Below, one piece after another: positions 35,283-45,064 of a stretch of DNA of 64,000 nucleotides. Source of the stretch: Clostridia bacterium (lineage in GTDB: Bacteria > Bacillota > Clostridia > Christensenellales > CAG-138); contig JAFRNW010000035.1 in the NCBI GenBank assembly GCA_017429985.1, positions 1 to 64,000 of the forward strand, given 5' to 3'. Position 1 is the stretch's first letter, and every line of letters begins with the position of its first letter. The translations under genes were made by a program, and so were the position numbers. The notes below the pieces were generated by a model. That model was not told the DNA's origin, ran no database searches, and worked only from the letters and a program-made list of their open reading frames with translations.

Positions 35283-37250
35283 ATGGCAAAAGAATCGAGT
35301 TATACAGTAGGCGATATCAAGGTAATGGAAGGTCTGGACGCCGTCAGAATGCGTCCCGGCATGTATATCGGATCCACGGGGCAGCGCGGTCTGCACCATA
35401 TTCTGTGGGAGATCGTGGACAACGCGATCGACGAGGCGGCCAACGGGTACGCCAACGAGGTCACCGTGACCATTCATAAGGACGATTCCGTCATGGTAAC
35501 GGACAACGGCAGGGGTATTCCTGTCGGCATACACGAGAAGATGAAAGTCTCCGGCGTAGAGGTGGTGTTCACGCAGCTTCATGCCGGCGGCAAATTTGAG
35601 AACACGTCATACGAATACTCCGGGGGTCTGCACGGAGTCGGCGCTTCGGTCGTGAACGCGCTTTCCAGATGGCTTTCTGTCGAGGTATATACCGACAACC
35701 GCGCCTACAGGATGGAGTTCTCCTCCGAGGCGGACAGAAAAGGACATATCGCTTCCGGGAAACCAAAGTATCCGCTGACGGAGATCGGGCGCACCAGAAA
35801 GCAGGGAACGGTGGTATCGTTCCTGCCGGACGACAGGGTTTTTGAAACGATCTCCATGAATTATGACACGGTCATGAGAAGGCTCCGGGAGCTTGCGTAT
35901 CTGAACCGGGGCGTCCGCATCCTGTTTACGGACGAGAGGGAACGCGGAGAACGCAGATCGGTCGAATTCAAATATGACGGCGGCCTTTCGGATTTTGTTT
36001 CCTATCTGAATCAGGATAAGACACCCGCATATGTACCGCCCGTGCATTTCAGCGGTTCCAGCGGCGGGATCATGGTGGAATTTGCCTTCCAGCATAATGA
36101 CGGATACAACGACAGTATTTTTTCTTACGTCAACAATATCCCCACAACGGAAGGCGGGACGCACGAAACAGGTTTCAAGGCGGCGTTCACCAAGGTCATG
36201 AACGATTACTGCCGCCGTCAGGGGATCCTGAAGGATAAGGATGCGCCTCTTTCCGGTGAGGATTTCCGGGAAGGGATGACCGCCGTGCTCACGCTCAAGA
36301 TGAAGTCCATCCAGTTTGAGGGACAGACGAAAACGAAGCTTGGAAATACGGAGGCGAGAACGGCGGTCGAGGCGGTTGTGACGGAAAAACTGACGCCGTA
36401 TCTCGAGAATCTGAAAAACGCGGAAGTTGCCAACCAGATCGCGGAGAAGGCTGTCAAAGCCGCCAAGGTCAGGGAAGCCACAAGAAAGGCAAAGGCAACT
36501 GCCCGCGAAAAGAACAAGCTGGAAAACGCTCCTCTGGTCGGCAAGCTTTCGAGCTGCACCGGAAGGAACGCGGCGATCAACGAGCTGTTCATCGTGGAGG
36601 GCGACAGCGCGGGAGGCAGCGCCAAACAGGGAAGGGACAGGAAGTTCCAGGCGATCCTCCCCCTGCGCGGCAAACCGCTGAACGTGGAAAAGAAGCGTCT
36701 GGATCAGGTGCTGCAGAACGATGAGTTCCGGTCCATCATCACCGCGCTCGGGACGGGGATCGGGGAGGACTTCGACCTCGGCTCCCTGAAATACAACAAG
36801 GTGATCATCCTGTCGGATGCGGACCAGGACGGTGCACATATCCGGGCGATCCTGCTGACATTCTTCTACCGGTACATGAAGGAACTGATCAATGACGGTC
36901 ATGTCTATATCGGGCTTTCCCCGCTGTACCGGGTTTCGAAAGGGGATAAGCATATCTACTGCTATGACGATGCGGAACTGAAAAAAGCGACCGCCGAAAT
37001 CGGAAAAGGCTATTCGATCCAGCGCTACAAGGGACTGGGCGAGATGAATCCGGAGCAGCTGTGGGAAACAACGCTGAATCCACAGAACCGCGCGCTGGTA
37101 CGCGTCCTGATCGAGGATGCGGCCGATGTGGAGCATAAGGTAACGGTTCTGATGGGGGACAAGGTCCAGCCGCGGAAAGAGTATATTTTTGAAAACGCCG
37201 ACTTTAACAAGGCGCCGTCCGTTTACGAACAGATGGCAGGGAAAATGTGA
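35283..37250 (+). CDS. gyrB/parE: type IIA DNA topoisomerase subunit B (GyrB/ParE)
   Basis: The 655-residue ATPase subunit of gyrase or topoisomerase IV. GHKL ATP-site motifs are [28 protein letters not shown] and [14 protein letters not shown]; the Toprim domain has [18 protein letters not shown] and [20 protein letters not shown]; the C-terminus is [17 protein letters not shown]. Length is closer to ParE and Gram-positive GyrB (about 630-650) than to E. coli GyrB. Gyrase or topoisomerase IV identity is not settled by sequence reading; the A subunit has a degenerate GyrA box. ATG at 35283. It is divergent from the dcw cluster. Confidence 0.93.
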   Translation: MAKESSYTVGDIKVMEGLDAVRMRPGMYIGSTGQRGLHHILWEIVDNAIDEAANGYANEVTVTIHKDDSVMVTDNGRGIPVGIHEKMKVSGVEVVFTQLHAGGKFENTSYEYSGGLHGVGASVVNALSRWLSVEVYTDNRAYRMEFSSEADRKGHIASGKPKYPLTEIGRTRKQGTVVSFLPDDRVFETISMNYDTVMRRLRELAYLNRGVRILFTDERERGERRSVEFKYDGGLSDFVSYLNQDKTPAYVPPVHFSGSSGGIMVEFAFQHNDGYNDSIFSYVNNIPTTEGGTHETGFKAAFTKVMNDYCRRQGILKDKDAPLSGEDFREGMTAVLTLKMKSIQFEGQTKTKLGNTEARTAVEAVVTEKLTPYLENLKNAEVANQIAEKAVKAAKVREATRKAKATAREKNKLENAPLVGKLSSCTGRNAAINELFIVEGDSAGGSAKQGRDRKFQAILPLRGKPLNVEKKRLDQVLQNDEFRSIITALGTGIGEDFDLGSLKYNKVIILSDADQDGAHIRAILLTFFYRYMKELINDGHVYIGLSPLYRVSKGDKHIYCYDDAELKKATAEIGKGYSIQRYKGLGEMNPEQLWETTLNPQNRALVRVLIEDAADVEHKVTVLMGDKVQPRKEYIFENADFNKAPSVYEQMAGKM

Positions 37251-37261
37251 GGAAAAGGCAT

Positions 37262-39664
37262 ATGGCAAAACAACAGCAGCCTTTTGAGGAAAAGATCCTG
37301 ATTAAAAGCATGGACGATGTGATGCATGAGTCGATCATGCCGTACGCGGAACACATCATCCTGGAACGCGCGCTTCCGCGCGTCGAGGACGGGCTGAAAC
37401 CCGTGCAGCGCAGGATCCTGTACACCATGATGGAACTCGGACTGACGCCCGACAAGCCGCACAGAAAAAGCGCGCGCATCGTGGGCGACTGCCTCGGAAA
37501 ATATCATCCGCACGGGGATTCCTCGGTATATGACGCCATGGTGCATCTGGCCCAGCCGTTCAATATGCGCGTGCCCCTGGTCGACGGCCACGGGAATTTC
37601 GGCTCCATGGACGGAGACTCCGCGGCGGCGATGCGTTACACGGAAGCGAGGATGACGGACGCCGCGCTCCAGCAGCTCCGGGATATCGAAAAGGATACCG
37701 TCCATTTTTCCCTCAATTTCGATGACTCCACAAAGGAACCCGATGTGCTTCCCGGCAGATTTCCGAACCTTCTGGTCAACGGAGCGATGGGGATCGCGAT
37801 CGGACTGGCCACAAACATCCCGCCGCACAATCCGGGAGAGGCGATCGACGCGGTCGTTGCGGTCATGGAGGATCCGGATATCTCTCTCGACGAGCTGATG
37901 AAGATCATTCCCGCGCCGGACTTTCCGACCGGCGCCTATCTGGTGCGCTCGCCGGAGATCCGGGAAGCGTATGAGACCGGGCGCGGAAAGCTGATCATCC
38001 GCGCAAAGACGCATCTTGAAGACCAGAAGAACGGGAAGACCTTCATCGTGATCGACGAGTTTCCGTTCCAGATCAACAAGGCGTACGCGCTTCAGAAGAT
38101 CCTGGACGTGACGCAGGAGAAAAAAGCCCTGTTTGCGGGAATTGCCGACATCCGGGACGAAAGCGACCGGTCGGGTGTCCGCGCGGTCATAGAGATCAAA
38201 AAGGACTACGACGCGAATCTGATCCTGCAGTATCTGTTCAAATACACGGATCTGCAGACGACGTTTGGCGTCAACATGGTCGCGATCGCGGATGGAAGGC
38301 CCCAGCAGCTCGGACTGAAACAGATCATCGAGCATTATGTCGCACATCAGAAGGAAGTCGTGACAAGAAGAACCAGATATGAGCTCGAGGCAGCGGAGCG
38401 GAGAGAGCATATTCTGGCCGGCCTGATGGTGGCGGTGAACAATCTTGACCGGGTCATCGCCCTGATCCGTGCTTCCAAGTCCCCCAAGGAGGCAAAGGAG
38501 GCGCTGATCCGGGAATTCCTCCTGACGGAGATCCAGGCGCAGGCGATCCTTGACCTCAGACTGCAGAGGCTGACCAACCTGGAGCTGCGTCTGATCGAAA
38601 AGGAGTACGCGGAGGTCCTCGATCTGATCAGGGAACTGAAAGCCATTCTGTCTTCCGACAGAAAGCTGACCGCGCTGATCAGGAAGGAACTGCTCGCCAT
38701 CAAGAAACAGATCGGCGATCCGAGAAGAACGGAACTGATCGACGACGAACTGAACGTGATCACCAAGGAGGAAGAAGTCAAGCTGGTCGCGGAAGATGTG
38801 GTCGTCGCGGTCTGCCAAGGGATGCGCATCCGCAGGACGGCGGAAAAACAGTTTAATATCGGGCAGGTGGAAGAGGAGCCTATCGCGGTCATTCATACGG
38901 ATACATCCAAGCGCATCCGTATGTTTACGAGCCTCGGGGCGGTCATATCGCTGCCGGTCGCGGAGATCCCGGAGACGAAAGGATCGGCAAAATCCGCCAA
39001 TCTGGCCTCCATCGTCCCGTTCGACAATAATGAGACCATCGTATCGGTATTCGATGATTCCAACGAAGGAAGCTATCTGTTCAGCACGGCGCAGGGATTC
39101 GTGAAGAGAAGCCCCGCGGACGAGTACCAGCTGAAAGTGAAGAAAACAACGGGCATGAACCTGAAGAAGGACGATACCGTGATTTCCGTCTGCAGGGACA
39201 ACGGAAAAGCAAGCATTCTGATGGTGACGCAATCCGGAATGAGCATCCGGTTCGAAGCGGCATCGGTCCCGACGACCGGCCGCGTCAGCGGGGGAGTCCA
39301 CGGAATCAAAACGGCTGCGGACGATTCCGTGATCTTCTCGGAACAGGTGGACGAGGAAGGCGAACTGCTGGTTGTCACGGACCGCGGGTACGGGAAACGG
39401 ACGCTGCTGTTTGATTACGAGCTGCAGGGAAGGAACGGAAAGGGCGTCAGGACGTTCGACTTCAAAAAGAACGGATCCAACGGGACGAGGATCGCGTCCG
39501 CGCTGTATGTAACGGTACCGTATGAATTCAAGGTGATTCAGAGACACGGCACGGAAACGCTGTTCTCCACGGAACAGGTGCGGATCGCGGATAAAATGAG
39601 CAAGGGCTTCCTGATGGTCGCGGTGATTCTGGACGACGACGTCGTGGCAGTCAAGAAAGCATAG
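37262..39664 (+). CDS. gyrA/parC: type IIA DNA topoisomerase subunit A (GyrA/ParC)
   Basis: The 800-residue breakage-reunion subunit. Seen are [12 protein letters not shown], the quinolone region [16 protein letters not shown], the catalytic Tyr in [10 protein letters not shown], and [22 protein letters not shown]. The C-terminal domain has six beta-pinwheel blades. The GyrA box, which lets gyrase wrap DNA (QRRGGKG), is here QGRNGKG at 39425-39445, a partial match. This leaves open gyrase or a ParC-like enzyme. A GTG at 37247 overlaps the gyrB stop, but the ATG at 37262 has an AGGAAAAGG just before it and fits the family start. Co-transcribed with the B subunit. Confidence 0.92.
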   Translation: MAKQQQPFEEKILIKSMDDVMHESIMPYAEHIILERALPRVEDGLKPVQRRILYTMMELGLTPDKPHRKSARIVGDCLGKYHPHGDSSVYDAMVHLAQPFNMRVPLVDGHGNFGSMDGDSAAAMRYTEARMTDAALQQLRDIEKDTVHFSLNFDDSTKEPDVLPGRFPNLLVNGAMGIAIGLATNIPPHNPGEAIDAVVAVMEDPDISLDELMKIIPAPDFPTGAYLVRSPEIREAYETGRGKLIIRAKTHLEDQKNGKTFIVIDEFPFQINKAYALQKILDVTQEKKALFAGIADIRDESDRSGVRAVIEIKKDYDANLILQYLFKYTDLQTTFGVNMVAIADGRPQQLGLKQIIEHYVAHQKEVVTRRTRYELEAAERREHILAGLMVAVNNLDRVIALIRASKSPKEAKEALIREFLLTEIQAQAILDLRLQRLTNLELRLIEKEYAEVLDLIRELKAILSSDRKLTALIRKELLAIKKQIGDPRRTELIDDELNVITKEEEVKLVAEDVVVAVCQGMRIRRTAEKQFNIGQVEEEPIAVIHTDTSKRIRMFTSLGAVISLPVAEIPETKGSAKSANLASIVPFDNNETIVSVFDDSNEGSYLFSTAQGFVKRSPADEYQLKVKKTTGMNLKKDDTVISVCRDNGKASILMVTQSGMSIRFEAASVPTTGRVSGGVHGIKTAADDSVIFSEQVDEEGELLVVTDRGYGKRTLLFDYELQGRNGKGVRTFDFKKNGSNGTRIASALYVTVPYEFKVIQRHGTETLFSTEQVRIADKMSKGFLMVAVILDDDVVAVKKA

Positions 39665-39732
39665 ACCGCTGCACAGGCTGTTGCGGGACGGGTTCTATCG
39701 GGCCAGTGACAAAACCTGCCGGAGGATGCTGA

Positions 39733-41505
39733 ATGAATCAGACAGATGCAAATATTAAGCTGCTCAGCAGGACAATGTTCCGTCTTCTGCCGATCCAGAC
39801 TCTGATGGCGGCTGTCGGGGCGGTGAACGGTTTTGTTTCCAGCTATTTTGCCTGTAACTTCGTCAGCGTAGACGCGGTCGGGGCGATCGGCATCTTCGGG
39901 CCGCTCAGCATGCTGGTCGGTGCGGTCAGCACGATGCTGGTCGGCGGCGCCGTGATACTGTGCGGCAGATATATCGGGAAGAACAGACAGGAGAAATCCC
40001 AGAATGTGTTTGCGCTGAGTCTGATGCTTTCCGCTCTGATAGCGTTCCTGTTTACTTTGCTTTTCGTTGTGCTCGGGCTGTTTGACCTGACCGGATTTCT
40101 CGCGAGGGACGCATCCGTGCGTCCGCTGTTCAACCGGTATCTGATCGGGCAGTCCATCGGGGTATTTCCGTCTGTGCTGGGGAACCAGTTGTTCGCGTTC
40201 CTTTCGCTCGAAAACAAAACCGGCAGAAGCATTATCGCAAGCGCTGCCTTTGCTGTCGCAAATGTCGTTCTGACCTATCTGTTCGTGTGCGTATTCGGAT
40301 GGGGGGAATTTGGGCTCGCGCTCGCTTCCTCTCTCGGGATGTGGGTCTACTTCGGGGTCCAGGCGCAGTACTTCCTTTCCGGAAAATCACATTTCCGGCT
40401 GTTTTCGGGGAAACTGGACTGGAAGGAAACCCTGGATATTATCCGGATCGGCTGCCCCGGCGCGATCAGCAGCGGACATCAGACGATACGCGGATTTGTG
40501 GTCAACACCCTGATCCTTGCCTTTGTCGGGAGCGCCGGAATCTCTGCGTTTGCCGCGTCGGACAATCTTCTGAAGCTGTTCTGGACGATACCTTCCGGGA
40601 TGATGGCTGTCAGCCGCATGATGCTGAGCATCAGTATCGGCGAGGAAGACAGGGAATCGCTCCGGGATACCATGCGTGTGATGTTCCGGCGGTTTGTGCC
40701 GCTGATGTGCTGCGTTTCGGCATTGCTGATCCTTTTTGCTGTCCCTCTGACGAGGATCTATTATCAGGACGCGACAGAGCCGGTTTACAAGATGACCGTC
40801 TGGGCGCTTCGTATCCTTCCTCTCTGCATGCCGCTCAGCGTCATCTGCATGCATTTTATCTGCTATGGCCAGACATCGGGAAAAACCTGGTTTGTTCATA
40901 TCCTGTCCCTTGTGGACGGCGTGCTTTCCGTAACGCTGTTTACCGCTCTGCTCATCCGCTCGTTGGGAATCATCAGCGTCTATGTGGCAAACGTGCTGAA
41001 CGGAATCATGACGACACTGGTGATTCTGATTTACTCCATGCTTATGAAAAAGCGTTTTCCGAGGGATATCGATGATCTGATGGTGATTCCGGATGATTTC
41101 GGCGTTCCGGAAAGCGAGCGGATGGATCTCTCGGTCCGTGATATGAACGGAGTCATAGAGATCTCGAAGCGGGTGCAGGATTTCTGCCTTGGGAAGGGAA
41201 TCGACCGCCGCAGGGCGTATCTGGCAGGTCTTGCCTTGGAGGAGATGGCGGGGAATGTCGTGGATCACGGTTTTTCCAAAGACAGCAAGAAGCATTCCAT
41301 CGATATCCGGGTGGTCCATAAAAACGACGACGTGATCCTCAGGATCAAGGACGACTGCGTTCCGTTCGATCCGGGCGAACGGCTCAGCATCGCAAACAAC
41401 GAGGACCCTGCGGCAAACATCGGAATCAGGATGATATTTAAAATCGCGCGGGATATCCAGCACCGGGTCATTCTCGGAATGAACGTGCTGACGATCCGGA
41501 TCTGA
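39733..41505 (+). CDS. MATE-type transporter fused to a GHKL (anti-sigma-like) ATPase domain
   Basis: A 590-residue two-part protein. Residues 1 to about 440 form twelve hydrophobic helices in two halves, as in MATE drug/cation antiporters (for example a GAIGIFGPLSMLVG segment and CPGAISSGHQTIRGF in the second half). After a charged linker, residues about 460-590 look like an RsbW/SpoIIAB-type ATP-binding domain: N box ALEEMAGNVVDHG (Glu503-Glu504, Asn507), G1 box DDCVPFDPG, and G2 NIGIRM. This domain may sense nucleotide or act as a kinase/anti-sigma module. SD CGGAGG precedes the ATG, and a terminator follows. The transported compound is unknown. Confidence 0.8.
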   Translation: MNQTDANIKLLSRTMFRLLPIQTLMAAVGAVNGFVSSYFACNFVSVDAVGAIGIFGPLSMLVGAVSTMLVGGAVILCGRYIGKNRQEKSQNVFALSLMLSALIAFLFTLLFVVLGLFDLTGFLARDASVRPLFNRYLIGQSIGVFPSVLGNQLFAFLSLENKTGRSIIASAAFAVANVVLTYLFVCVFGWGEFGLALASSLGMWVYFGVQAQYFLSGKSHFRLFSGKLDWKETLDIIRIGCPGAISSGHQTIRGFVVNTLILAFVGSAGISAFAASDNLLKLFWTIPSGMMAVSRMMLSISIGEEDRESLRDTMRVMFRRFVPLMCCVSALLILFAVPLTRIYYQDATEPVYKMTVWALRILPLCMPLSVICMHFICYGQTSGKTWFVHILSLVDGVLSVTLFTALLIRSLGIISVYVANVLNGIMTTLVILIYSMLMKKRFPRDIDDLMVIPDDFGVPESERMDLSVRDMNGVIEISKRVQDFCLGKGIDRRRAYLAGLALEEMAGNVVDHGFSKDSKKHSIDIRVVHKNDDVILRIKDDCVPFDPGERLSIANNEDPAANIGIRMIFKIARDIQHRVILGMNVLTIRI

Positions 41506-41545
41506 CGATCTGCAGATTGCTTCCGGATGCAGGATGAGGAAGAAG

Positions 41546-41570
41546 GCGGATCGGAAGAGTCCGCTTTTTT
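41546..41570 (+). terminator. intrinsic terminator after the MATE-fusion gene
   Basis: GCGGA (41546-41550) pairs with TCCGC (41560-41564), followed by TTTTTT. Short but well placed. Confidence 0.6.
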
Positions 41571-41636
41571 GTATATCTGCCGGGGAAGGGCATACGGACG
41601 GGAGACGGGGACGGTCCCTGACGCCGTGAAGCATAT

Positions 41637-41666
41637 TTGACATCCCGACGAGCGCGGTGGTAATAT
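41637..41666 (+). promoter_or_regulatory. promoter of the E2-like acyltransferase gene
   Basis: TTGACA (41637-41642), 18 bases, TAATAT (41661-41666), about 49 bases before the ATG. Confidence 0.65.
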
Positions 41667-41714
41667 TTTTTCGTATTTATTCACCCAAAATGGGGTATTG
41701 GGGGTTTTTTTCTA

Positions 41715-42611
41715 ATGAAGTTTACAAAAAGGAAGGGATTCGGTGACAGGATCGATGCCGATCTGATCCGCGGTCTTGACGGAATGCACGTCATCATGCC
41801 GCTGATGATGAAAAACAGGACCGATAACGAAGCGTTTCTGCAGGTTTCCGTTGAGACGGAAAAGCTGGACGCCTGGCTCCGCGCTAAAAACGATGCCAAT
41901 CCCGAACACCGCTATACCATCTTTCAGGCCGTGCTGGCTGCAGTCGGAAGAACGGTCCAGATGCGTCCGCGGATGAATACGTTTATCAAGGGCGAGCGCT
42001 ACTACCAGAGGAACAGTATTCAGTTTTCCTTTATCGCCAAAAAGGCCTTTTCGGATACAGGCGAGGAAGCCATCGCCATCATGGACTATGATCCGGAAAG
42101 CACGAAGAGCAGTATTGACGAGATGCACGACAAGCTGTGCGCGTTTGTCTACGATCTCCGGCATAACGACAAGACAGACGCCACAACGGACATCATCGGC
42201 TCTCTGAACAAGCTTCCTTTCTTTATCTTCCGTTTTGTCATCTGGCTGCTCTCCTGGCTGGACAATCACGGAATCATGCCTAAGGCGCTGTTAAAGGAGG
42301 ATCCGTACGCCAGTACGGTATTCCTTTCCAACATCGGCTCCCTGAAGCTGGCTGCCGGCTATCATCATCTTGCCAACTGGGGAACGAACTCCGTTTTCAT
42401 CATTCTCGGGGAAGAATGCAAGGCGGAGATCCTGCAGCCGGACGGAACCAAGAGAATGACTTCCAAGATCGATATGGGCATTACGCTGGATGAGCGCATC
42501 GCGGACGGCTACTATTTCGCAAAGACCGCGCGCCTGATCAATTACCTTCTGAACAATCCCGAGTTGCTGGATAAGCCCTGCTGCGAAGAGATCGTCTACG
42601 AAGAAAAATAA
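41715..42611 (+). CDS. stand-alone 2-oxoacid dehydrogenase E2-like acyltransferase domain
   Basis: A 298-residue protein that matches only the catalytic domain of dihydrolipoyl acyltransferases (chloramphenicol acetyltransferase-like fold). There is no lipoyl or peripheral-binding domain and no E1/E3 gene nearby, so it is not part of a dehydrogenase complex here. The active site, usually DHRxxDG, reads DERIADGYYFAKTARL, so the general-base His is Glu while Asp-Gly is kept. A central hydrophobic stretch (FFIFRFVIWLLSWLDNHG) may touch the membrane. SD is weak (a GGGGG 15 bases upstream). Acyl donor and acceptor are unknown, and it may not be an acyltransferase. Confidence 0.7.
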   Translation: MKFTKRKGFGDRIDADLIRGLDGMHVIMPLMMKNRTDNEAFLQVSVETEKLDAWLRAKNDANPEHRYTIFQAVLAAVGRTVQMRPRMNTFIKGERYYQRNSIQFSFIAKKAFSDTGEEAIAIMDYDPESTKSSIDEMHDKLCAFVYDLRHNDKTDATTDIIGSLNKLPFFIFRFVIWLLSWLDNHGIMPKALLKEDPYASTVFLSNIGSLKLAAGYHHLANWGTNSVFIILGEECKAEILQPDGTKRMTSKIDMGITLDERIADGYYFAKTARLINYLLNNPELLDKPCCEEIVYEEK

Positions 42612-42757
42612 ACTGCCTTCCTTCCGGCCGGGGAAGCGAATCCTGACCCGGAAATTGTTACGGAACGTTGGAGTTTCTGTTACGTTTTGGAGCGCCGGAC
42701 AATCCGGAAACGAATTGATGGTAACATGATTTCATCAGCATATAGGAGGATGAATCC

Positions 42758-43834
42758 ATGAAAGGTAGAAAACAGTTTATTTTGATCGCTCTGGTGTTCG
42801 CTCTGCTCGTTACGGGCTGCGCGAAGAGCGCTTCCGTGTCCGCTCCGTATGTGGCCATGGCGGAAGAGGCGATGGCGTACGACTATTACGCGGAAGCACC
42901 GACGGCAATGGCTCCTTCCGGGTCTTCCAACAGCGCGTCCTATCAGGACAAGACGGCGGAGACCGTTCCGGAACAGCAGGAAGAATACGGGAAAAAGATC
43001 ATCTATAACGGGCATATGACGATCCGTGCGGAGGATCCGTCGGAAGCGCTGAAATCCATACAGATCATGTGCGAGAATGCCGGCGGCTATCTTTCAAGCT
43101 CCTACTCGCGGCACAACGATTCCGGCAGCACCTACGCGACGGCAACGTTCCGGATTCCTGCGGATAAGCTCGAGCAGTTCATGGCGGACATCGCCACGGT
43201 CGGGGAGCAGACCGAATCCAACATCAGCTCGGACGACATCACCCAGAGCTACTACGATATCGAGGCAAGGCTGAATTCGGCAAAAGCGGAAGAAAAGCAG
43301 CTTCTGGCACTGTATGACAGGTGCGATACCATCGAGGACGTCCTGAAGGTGCGGGAGCAGCTTGCGTCCGTGCGGGAGAAGATCGAAAGCTATCAGGCGA
43401 CCATCAACGTGTGGAACAGCCAGGTTGCCTATGCGACGCTCGAGCTGAACATCAGGGAAAAGGAAAAAACGGTCGTACAGGAAAAGAGCAACCTGATCGA
43501 GCTCTGGAAAGCTTCCGACGTCTGGGAAAAGATGAAGGTCGGCGTGCAGAACAGCGGCAGATTCCTTCTGAACGCGCTGGGGGCGATCGGCATCTTCCTT
43601 GCATACATCATCGTTCCGGTCCTGATCCTCGGCGGCATCGGCGTAGGTCTTTATTTCCTGTTCCGGCCGGCAGTCAGAAAGCACCGCGCGAAAGTGCAGG
43701 AAAAGCAGGCGAAACAGCTTGCGGAACGCGAAAGAAGGAAAGCCGAACGGGCAAAGAAGAACGCCGCGTCTGCTCCGGAAGCCGGTCCGGACACGGAGAA
43801 CAATCAGGATGTTCAGGAGAAAGCGGAAACATAA
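42758..43834 (+). CDS. DUF4349 lipoprotein
   Basis: A 358-residue exported lipoprotein. The N-terminus is a signal peptide with lipobox LVTGC. Residues about 85-245 match DUF4349 (TIRAEDPSEALKSIQIMCE, GGYLSSSYSRH, ARLNSAKAEEKQLLALYDR, VREQLASVREKIE, a long helical hairpin). A membrane helix lies near 270-295, and the C-terminal 60 residues are highly charged. The function of DUF4349 is not established. SD AGGAGG precedes the ATG. It is followed 27 bases later by the GNAT-like gene, probably in one operon. Confidence 0.8.
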   Translation: MKGRKQFILIALVFALLVTGCAKSASVSAPYVAMAEEAMAYDYYAEAPTAMAPSGSSNSASYQDKTAETVPEQQEEYGKKIIYNGHMTIRAEDPSEALKSIQIMCENAGGYLSSSYSRHNDSGSTYATATFRIPADKLEQFMADIATVGEQTESNISSDDITQSYYDIEARLNSAKAEEKQLLALYDRCDTIEDVLKVREQLASVREKIESYQATINVWNSQVAYATLELNIREKEKTVVQEKSNLIELWKASDVWEKMKVGVQNSGRFLLNALGAIGIFLAYIIVPVLILGGIGVGLYFLFRPAVRKHRAKVQEKQAKQLAERERRKAERAKKNAASAPEAGPDTENNQDVQEKAET

Positions 43835-43861
43835 CAACAATTGAAAAACGGGAGTGGGAAA

Positions 43862-44989
43862 ATGGTAGAGGTAAAGGCTGTCAGTGACAGAAAGGGGATC
43901 CGGACTTTTGTGGAGTATCCGCAGAAGCTGTATGCGGGGAACCCGAATTACGTTCCGGATCTGATTGCGAGCAGGATGGAGGATTTTGACCGTGAAAAGA
44001 ATCCTGCTTTTGAATACTGCGATGCGCAGTGCTTCCTTGCATACCGCGATGGTAAGGTCGTGGGCAGGATTGCCGCGATCCACAATACGAAAGCGAATCA
44101 GAAATTCGGCAAGAATTATCTGACATTGTCCTCCATCGACTTCATCGACGACGATGAAGTCGTGGACGCGCTCTTTCAGGAAGCGTTCAAATGGGGCAAG
44201 GAAAAGCACGGATGCACGCATGCGCACGGGCCGCTGGGCTTTTCGGATATGGATCCCGAGGGCATGCTGATCGACGGATTTGACAGACGCGGTCTGTTTT
44301 ATACCTATTACAACTATCCGTACTATGCGGAGCAGATGCAGCGGGCAGGCTTTGCGAAGGAAGTCGACTGGGTCGAATGCCGGGTGACGATCCCGCAGGA
44401 GCGGATTCCCCGTCTGCAGAAGATCAGCAATGAGGTGCTGCGCAGGAGAAAACTCCATATCGTCGAGCTCCGGTCTCCGGAAAAGCCGATCCGGCAGCTG
44501 GCAGAGGACGTGTTCAATCTCTGGAACGAGACCTACAAGGTGTTATTCGGCGTCGTTCCGATGACAAGAAGACAGGTTGAGAAGTATGTGGCGGAGTTTC
44601 TGCCGCTGCTCAACAACCGTACGACCGTTTTCGTTTACAACGAGGCGGAGGAGATGGTGGGATTTGGCATCTGCTCCCCGGCACTCGAGGAAGCCCAGAG
44701 AAGCAACAAGGGAAGGATGTTCCCCTTCGGGTGGATCCCGATGCTCCGTGCGCTGAAAGGGAAAAACGATACGGTGGACCTTCTTCTGATTGGCGTGCGG
44801 CCTGATCTGCAGATGAGCGGCATCAACGCCATTATCATCGACAACCTGCACGAAAAGATGATTCAGAACGGCGTCAAATACGCCGAAACGGGTCCCATGC
44901 TTGAACTGAACGACAAGGTGCAGGCACAGCTGAAATCGTTCCCGCATGAGCAGCACAAGCGGCGCCGCTGCTGGGTGCGCGACATCTGA
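43862..44989 (+). CDS. GNAT-like acetyltransferase (YghO-type)
   Basis: A 375-residue protein resembling the YghO/GNAT-like group: NYVPDLIASRMEDFDREKNPAF, FLAYRDGKVVGRIAAIHN (beta hairpin with acyl-CoA-site character), HGPLGFSDMDPEGMLIDGF, and a second half ending with NAIIIDNLHEKM and ETGPMLELNDKVQ. The second half looks like another GNAT-type fold. Substrate is unknown. ATG 43862 is chosen because GGGAG lies seven bases upstream; an earlier TTG has no SD. Follows the DUF4349 lipoprotein gene. Confidence 0.7.
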   Translation: MVEVKAVSDRKGIRTFVEYPQKLYAGNPNYVPDLIASRMEDFDREKNPAFEYCDAQCFLAYRDGKVVGRIAAIHNTKANQKFGKNYLTLSSIDFIDDDEVVDALFQEAFKWGKEKHGCTHAHGPLGFSDMDPEGMLIDGFDRRGLFYTYYNYPYYAEQMQRAGFAKEVDWVECRVTIPQERIPRLQKISNEVLRRRKLHIVELRSPEKPIRQLAEDVFNLWNETYKVLFGVVPMTRRQVEKYVAEFLPLLNNRTTVFVYNEAEEMVGFGICSPALEEAQRSNKGRMFPFGWIPMLRALKGKNDTVDLLLIGVRPDLQMSGINAIIIDNLHEKMIQNGVKYAETGPMLELNDKVQAQLKSFPHEQHKRRRCWVRDI

Positions 44990-45014
44990 CACTGACAGGA
45001 AAAAGAACGAGAGA

Positions 45015-45046
45015 AAAGGATGCCCCAGTTCGGGACATCCTTTTTT
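45015..45046. terminator. bidirectional terminator between GNAT-like gene and thrS
   Basis: AAAGGATG (45015-45022) with CCC pairs to GGG and CATCCTTT (45036-45043). T's flank it on the plus strand and a T-rich tract on the minus strand, so it can serve both converging genes. Confidence 0.8.
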
Positions 45047-45064
45047 CGCCTGGCAAGGATTGGA

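Noticed and set aside
37223..39547. 774-codon open frame antisense to the topoisomerase A subunit
   Set aside because: Shadow of the real gene; Arg/His/Asp-rich, no recognisable motif.
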